A DNA stretch of 64,000 nucleotides from contig NZ_FXUF01000004.1 of assembly GCF_900182905.1 (NCBI RefSeq), forward strand, positions 124,001-188,000, written 5' to 3'. The notes beneath the pieces were generated by a model. That model was not told the origin of the DNA. It saw only the letters and a program-made list of their open reading frames with translations, and made no database searches. Positions 61,152 through 64,000 of the stretch are shown one piece after another. A program made the translations under genes and the position numbers. The DNA comes from Anoxynatronum buryatiense (GTDB lineage Bacteria; Bacillota; Clostridia; Peptostreptococcales; Tindalliaceae). Positions within the stretch are counted from its first letter, which is position 1, and each line of letters starts with the position of its first letter.

Positions 61152-61472
61152 TTACAGGGCATGATCCTGAATCATTTTTTCGATACTGGCTTTGGTGGCT
61201 TCTTCCTTGGTTACCTCTGCAACCTTGGCACCATCTTTGTAAAGGGTGATGGTGGGCAGTCCGAGAACCTTTTGAGAAATGGCCAGACGACGGGCACCAG
61301 TGGTGTTCAGCTTGGTGAACTTCACTTTGTCACCGTAAGCTTCTGCCAATACTTCAATGTCTGGCAAAAGGGCCTTGCAGGGCTCGCAGCCGTCGCTCCA
61401 GTAGTCTACCAGTACAAAACCTTCGGCTTCCAGCACTTCTGCCTGAAACGTATCCTTGTCAAGTGCTAACAT
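61152..61472 (-). CDS. trxA: Glycine-reductase-type thioredoxin
   Basis: A 106-residue thioredoxin. The active site is GCEPC ([15 protein letters not shown]) in place of the classic WCGPC. This variant is typical of thioredoxins that serve glycine-type reductases. The cis-proline is in [11 protein letters not shown]. It passes electrons from TrxB to GrdA. AGGAGG precedes the ATG, and the gene lies 84 bases after trxB. Confidence 0.94.
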   Translation of the reverse strand: MLALDKDTFQAEVLEAEGFVLVDYWSDGCEPCKALLPDIEVLAEAYGDKVKFTKLNTTGARRLAISQKVLGLPTITLYKDGAKVAEVTKEEATKASIEKMIQDHAL

Positions 61473-61556
61473 GGTTTCACCTCCTCCGTTGAATCACATG
61501 GGTTGAATCGGTTTGTTGCTCATTTTGAACAGGAGTCTTTGAATATGAGTCAGCGA

Positions 61557-62504
61557 CTATTCCTTGAAAGCGTGGGTAATGTATTTTTCAGCTTCGACGG
61601 CGGCAATGGCTCCGTCTGCGGCGGCAGTGATAACCTGGCGCAGGGTTTTCACCCGAATATCGCCGGCGGCGAAAACACCATCCGCATTGGTGTTCATCTG
61701 AGAATCGGTGATGATGTAGCCGGATTCGTCGGTGTTGATACAACCCTTGAATACCTGGCTCACCGGATCGTAGCCCACGAACACGAAAATGCCAAAGGTG
61801 CCGTCTTCTTCATCAGCGTGAATTTCAGTGGTTTCACCGGTTACCCGGTTATGAAAAACGGCGGATTCAACGATGCCGTCTCCTTTAATATCCACAATCA
61901 CACTGTTCCACATGAAGTCGATTTTGGGATTATTGAAAGCCATCTCCTGAATGGATTTGGCAGCCCGGAGCTCTTCCCGGCGATGGACTATGGTGACTTT
62001 TTTAGCAAATTTGGTGAGGTAAATGGCTTCTTCAACAGCGGTGTCGCCGCCTCCCACCACGAACACTTCCAAATCCTGGAAGAAATCGGCATCACAGGTG
62101 GCACAGTAGGAGACGCCTTTGCCGGTGAGTTCCACTTCTCCAGGGCAGCCAATCACCCGGGGGGTGGCTCCGGTGGCAATGATGATGCTTTTGCTGTGAT
62201 AAGTGCCTTTTTCGCCTTTAATGATCTTGACTTTACCTGTGAAGTCAACCGATACGGCGGTGTCTTTCACCCGTTCTGCACCGAACTCGTCAGCCTGTTC
62301 CACCATACGGGCGGTGAGGGTGGGACCGGTGGCATCGTGAATGGAACCGGGGTAGTTGGCCACTTCGCTGGTGATGGCAATCTGACCACCCACCTTTGTG
62401 CCTTCCAGCACAAGGGTCTTCATCTTGGCGCGGCCGGCATAGAGAGCTGCCGAAAGACCGGCTGGGCCGGCACCGATGATGACCACGTCATACACATTTT
62501 CCAT
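61557..62504 (-). CDS. trxB: Thioredoxin reductase
   Basis: A 315-residue FAD- and NAD(P)H-dependent reductase. The FAD site is VVIIGAGPAGLSAALYAGR, the redox-active pair is CATC in SYCATCDADFF, and the NADPH site is VFVVGGGDTAVEEAIYL; the C-terminal FAD motif is AAGDIRVKTLRQVITAAADG. It reduces the GCEPC thioredoxin and so powers the grd system. AGGAGG precedes the ATG. A strong promoter (TTTACA-N17-TATAAT) lies about 65 bases upstream, so trxB heads a trxB-trxA-grdA unit. Confidence 0.95.
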   Translation of the reverse strand: MENVYDVVIIGAGPAGLSAALYAGRAKMKTLVLEGTKVGGQIAITSEVANYPGSIHDATGPTLTARMVEQADEFGAERVKDTAVSVDFTGKVKIIKGEKGTYHSKSIIIATGATPRVIGCPGEVELTGKGVSYCATCDADFFQDLEVFVVGGGDTAVEEAIYLTKFAKKVTIVHRREELRAAKSIQEMAFNNPKIDFMWNSVIVDIKGDGIVESAVFHNRVTGETTEIHADEEDGTFGIFVFVGYDPVSQVFKGCINTDESGYIITDSQMNTNADGVFAAGDIRVKTLRQVITAAADGAIAAVEAEKYITHAFKE

Positions 62505-62569
62505 GAATTTGCCTCCTTACAAGGGTTTCTGATGGCGGAAAACAGCCGTGCATTGAATCTTTTGATGCC

Positions 62570-62598
62570 ATTATAGCATAGGGCAATAAAGGTGTAAA
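62570..62598 (-). promoter_or_regulatory. Promoter for trxB-trxA-grdA
   Basis: Minus strand: TTTACA (62598-62593), 17-base spacer, perfect TATAAT (62575-62570) with extended TGC. It is the strongest promoter seen in the grd block. Confidence 0.8.
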
Positions 62599-62601
62599 CA
62601 C

Positions 62602-62622
62602 AATCACGAAATAATCGTGATT
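62602..62622. repeat. Inverted repeat upstream of the trxB promoter
   Basis: AATCACGA, five-base spacer, TCGTGATT. It ends four bases upstream of the -35. A related palindrome, GAATCACGTGATTC, lies at 62757-62770. They could be operators or parts of the grdB terminator. Confidence 0.45.
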
Positions 62623-62756
62623 AATTTATCAAAATCTTTTGGATTGCTTTTCGGAAAGGGCAAGAAGACAGTATCATGCTTTGGCATGCTGTTTTGGAAT
62701 GCCGCTTTCAAATGGCTGTTTTCCGCCGATGATGCTCTATTTCCATGTTACCCAAA

Positions 62757-62770
62757 GAATCACGTGATTC
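62757..62770. repeat. Perfect 14-base palindrome after grdB
   Basis: GAATCACGTGATTC lies 27 bases downstream of the grdB stop. It shares the ATCACG/CGTGAT core with the inverted repeat at 62602. Confidence 0.45.
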
Positions 62771-62796
62771 ACGCAAAGATGTGTGATTCCATCAGA

Positions 62797-64000
62797 TTAT
62801 TCAATAACAGTTTGAGTTTCAATTTCTGTCTGCAGGGCCTTCATGGCTTTTTCAACCAGCTTGCGTCGCAGGGCTTTTTCTTCCTTGACATCCAGGGCAG
62901 GATTACCGAAGGGGTGGGGAATGGCAACTGCCGGAACGATCCGGTTGGCGCCCACTGTCATGGAAATGGGTACTACGGTGCATACATGAACCACGGGAAG
63001 GCCAAAACGCTCAATCTCTTTTACCATCGTTGCGCCGCAACGAGTGCAGGTACCTCAGGTGGAGGTGAGAAGAACGGCATCCACACCGGCTTCCCTCAGT
63101 TCCTTTCCAATTCTGATACCGAAGGCACGAGAGTTGCCAACGGATGTTCCATTTCCAACGGTGCTGTAGAAAAACTCATGAATGTGGCCGATGATGCCTT
63201 CCCGCTCCATGTCACGCAGTACGTCCAGAGGCATTACCCGATCAGGATCTTCGTTGGCATATACCGGGTCGTACCCGCCGTGGGCAGTTTCATATTCTTC
63301 GGCGGTCAGGTCTTCAACGCCTTCGATGGAATACTTGCCAAACTTGGAAGCGCTGGAGGACTCCACCCGGTCAGGGTTGGTTTTGGGAACAATGCCGCCG
63401 GAGGTCACCAATGCGATTTTCAGATGACTCAGGTCACCCACAGCATCAGCGGGGGGTACCCGGTCGAAATCGGGCATGGCATATTCAGTCTGATAGTCGT
63501 CTCCCTTCAGTTTCGCCAGCAGCATGTTCACAGCCCGGCGGGAACCGCGTTCTTCTTTGAAGACGTTACGGCGAATGCCTCGGGGAATGTAGCCTTCTTC
63601 AGCAGGCAGCCCAATGGGTTCGCCATGAAGCAGTTTCTTTGCCAGGCTCACCATTCCGGGGACAGCTTTGCGCATGGTGGCAGCAGAGTTGCCGGTTTCC
63701 ACAATGTAAACGGCCTTGCGGAACAAATCGGCTCCCGGGTTTTCAATGTACATACCGGTGAGGGCGGGAATCTTCAGTTCCTCCTGCACCAGCCAGGCCA
63801 CTGTGGCGCAGGCCACGCCGTAACGACCGGCGTTGAAAGCGGGGCCAGCCAGAAACAGGTCAGGCTCAAAGGGTTTGATCATTTCAAGAATTTTTTGCTT
63901 GGAGATCTCCGGGTTTTCATTGAAGTAGGAGTCGCCGCATACAATGGTGGCGACAATTTCGGCCTCTTCACCCAGGGCGGTGTTTAGTGCCATTCCGGGT
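62797..64000 (-). CDS. grdB: Glycine/sarcosine/betaine reductase component B selenoprotein subunit, partial
   Basis: The C-terminal about 400 residues of a GrdB/GrdF/GrdH-type selenoprotein; the start lies beyond base 64000. An in-frame UGA at 63057-63055 encodes selenocysteine in STU-GTCTRCGATMVKE, giving the family UxxCxxC motif. The sequence GGDDYQTEYAMP-like region and VPISMTVGANRIVPAVAIPHPFG agree with the family. This subunit binds the substrate as a Schiff base with its partner and hands the carboxymethyl group to GrdA. I cannot tell glycine, sarcosine and betaine versions apart. About 36 residues are missing. Confidence 0.93.
63027..63043 (-). promoter_or_regulatory. Candidate SECIS stem-loop of grdB
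   Basis: On the minus strand TCGTTGC and GCAACGA form seven perfect pairs around the loop GGC. It begins 11 bases after the Sec UGA. Confidence 0.6.

Noticed and set aside
61503-62576. Long plus-strand frame opposite trxB
   Set aside because: It is antisense to a complete thioredoxin reductase and crosses its promoter.
63055-63057. In-frame stop in grdB as a frameshift or gene end
   Set aside because: The UGA gives the family UxxCxxC motif and the downstream part is conserved.
62617-63987. Plus-strand frame of over 450 codons opposite grdB
   Set aside because: Antisense to grdB; its length reflects codon bias on the other strand.

Overview
The window looks like a chromosomal segment of an anaerobic, spore-lineage member of the Bacillota (class Clostridia) that ferments amino acids. 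The left end has a gene order typical of that group: prs, pth, mfd, a PrsA-like foldase, a SpoVB-like flippase, yabN/mazG, hup, rqcP, divIC and yabR. The right end carries glycine/sarcosine/betaine reductase genes (grdB, trxB, trxA, grdA, grdC, grdD). Two of these, grdA and grdB, have in-frame UGA codons that must be read as selenocysteine, so the host decodes selenocysteine. Most of the DNA is fairly GC-rich. The block at about 33.4-44.04 kb is visibly AT-richer (22 G+C in the 60 bases from 42181, against 37 in the 60 bases from 3001). A haloalkaliphilic or marine Stickland-type clostridium would fit, but the genus is a guess.

Layout. 0-10.3 kb: housekeeping block. 10.4-16.7 kb: tspO, tag, a small membrane protein, a lysine riboswitch ahead of kal (3-aminobutyryl-CoA ammonia-lyase), a GGDEF/EAL protein and two membrane proteins. 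16.7-20.5 kb: a sensor kinase and pseudouridine catabolism (psuK, psuG). 20.5-21.4 kb: a c-di-GMP-I riboswitch ahead of two tiny related proteins. 21.4-28.6 kb: a catabolic unit with cre-like sites (DUF3870, class III aminotransferase, BKACE-type cleavage enzyme, TAXI-TRAP transporter). 28.8-29.9 kb: a nitronate monooxygenase-like flavoprotein. 30-33.3 kb: a molybdate regulator divergent from modABC. 33.4-44.0 kb: a molybdenum hydroxylase cluster with a sigma-70 promoter, a candidate Moco riboswitch and terminator, then a perfect sigma-54 promoter. The cluster holds the hydroxylase, a flavin/dicluster electron-transfer protein, a small redox protein, a methyltransferase, a C-GCAxxG-C-C protein, a decayed radical-SAM gene, xdhC and a sigma-54 activator. 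44-57.4 kb: dsdA, ilvE, ung, an unfamiliar HTH sensor, arginase, a cupin, a chemoreceptor, a QueG-like Fe-S protein, a second molybdenum-hydroxylase maturation pair (yqeB/EF2563-like and xdhC) and a soluble sensor kinase. 57.8-64 kb: the grd/trx block.

How it fits together. Amino acids appear to be both carbon source and electron acceptor: glycine-type reductase with its thioredoxin system, lysine fermentation (kal), arginase, D-serine dehydratase and branched-chain aminotransferase. Molybdate uptake, cofactor sensing and two sets of maturation genes point to Mo (possibly Se-Mo) hydroxylases as a second theme. RNA-level control is dense: three riboswitch candidates and several attenuator-like hairpins. 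The most novel-looking parts are the ON-type lysine riboswitch on a catabolic gene, the dually controlled Mo hydroxylase cluster with its decaying radical-SAM gene, the 10-bp-periodic repeat array in front of modA, and the c-di-GMP riboswitch driving two about 70-residue proteins. No tRNA, rRNA, CRISPR array or insertion sequence was seen.
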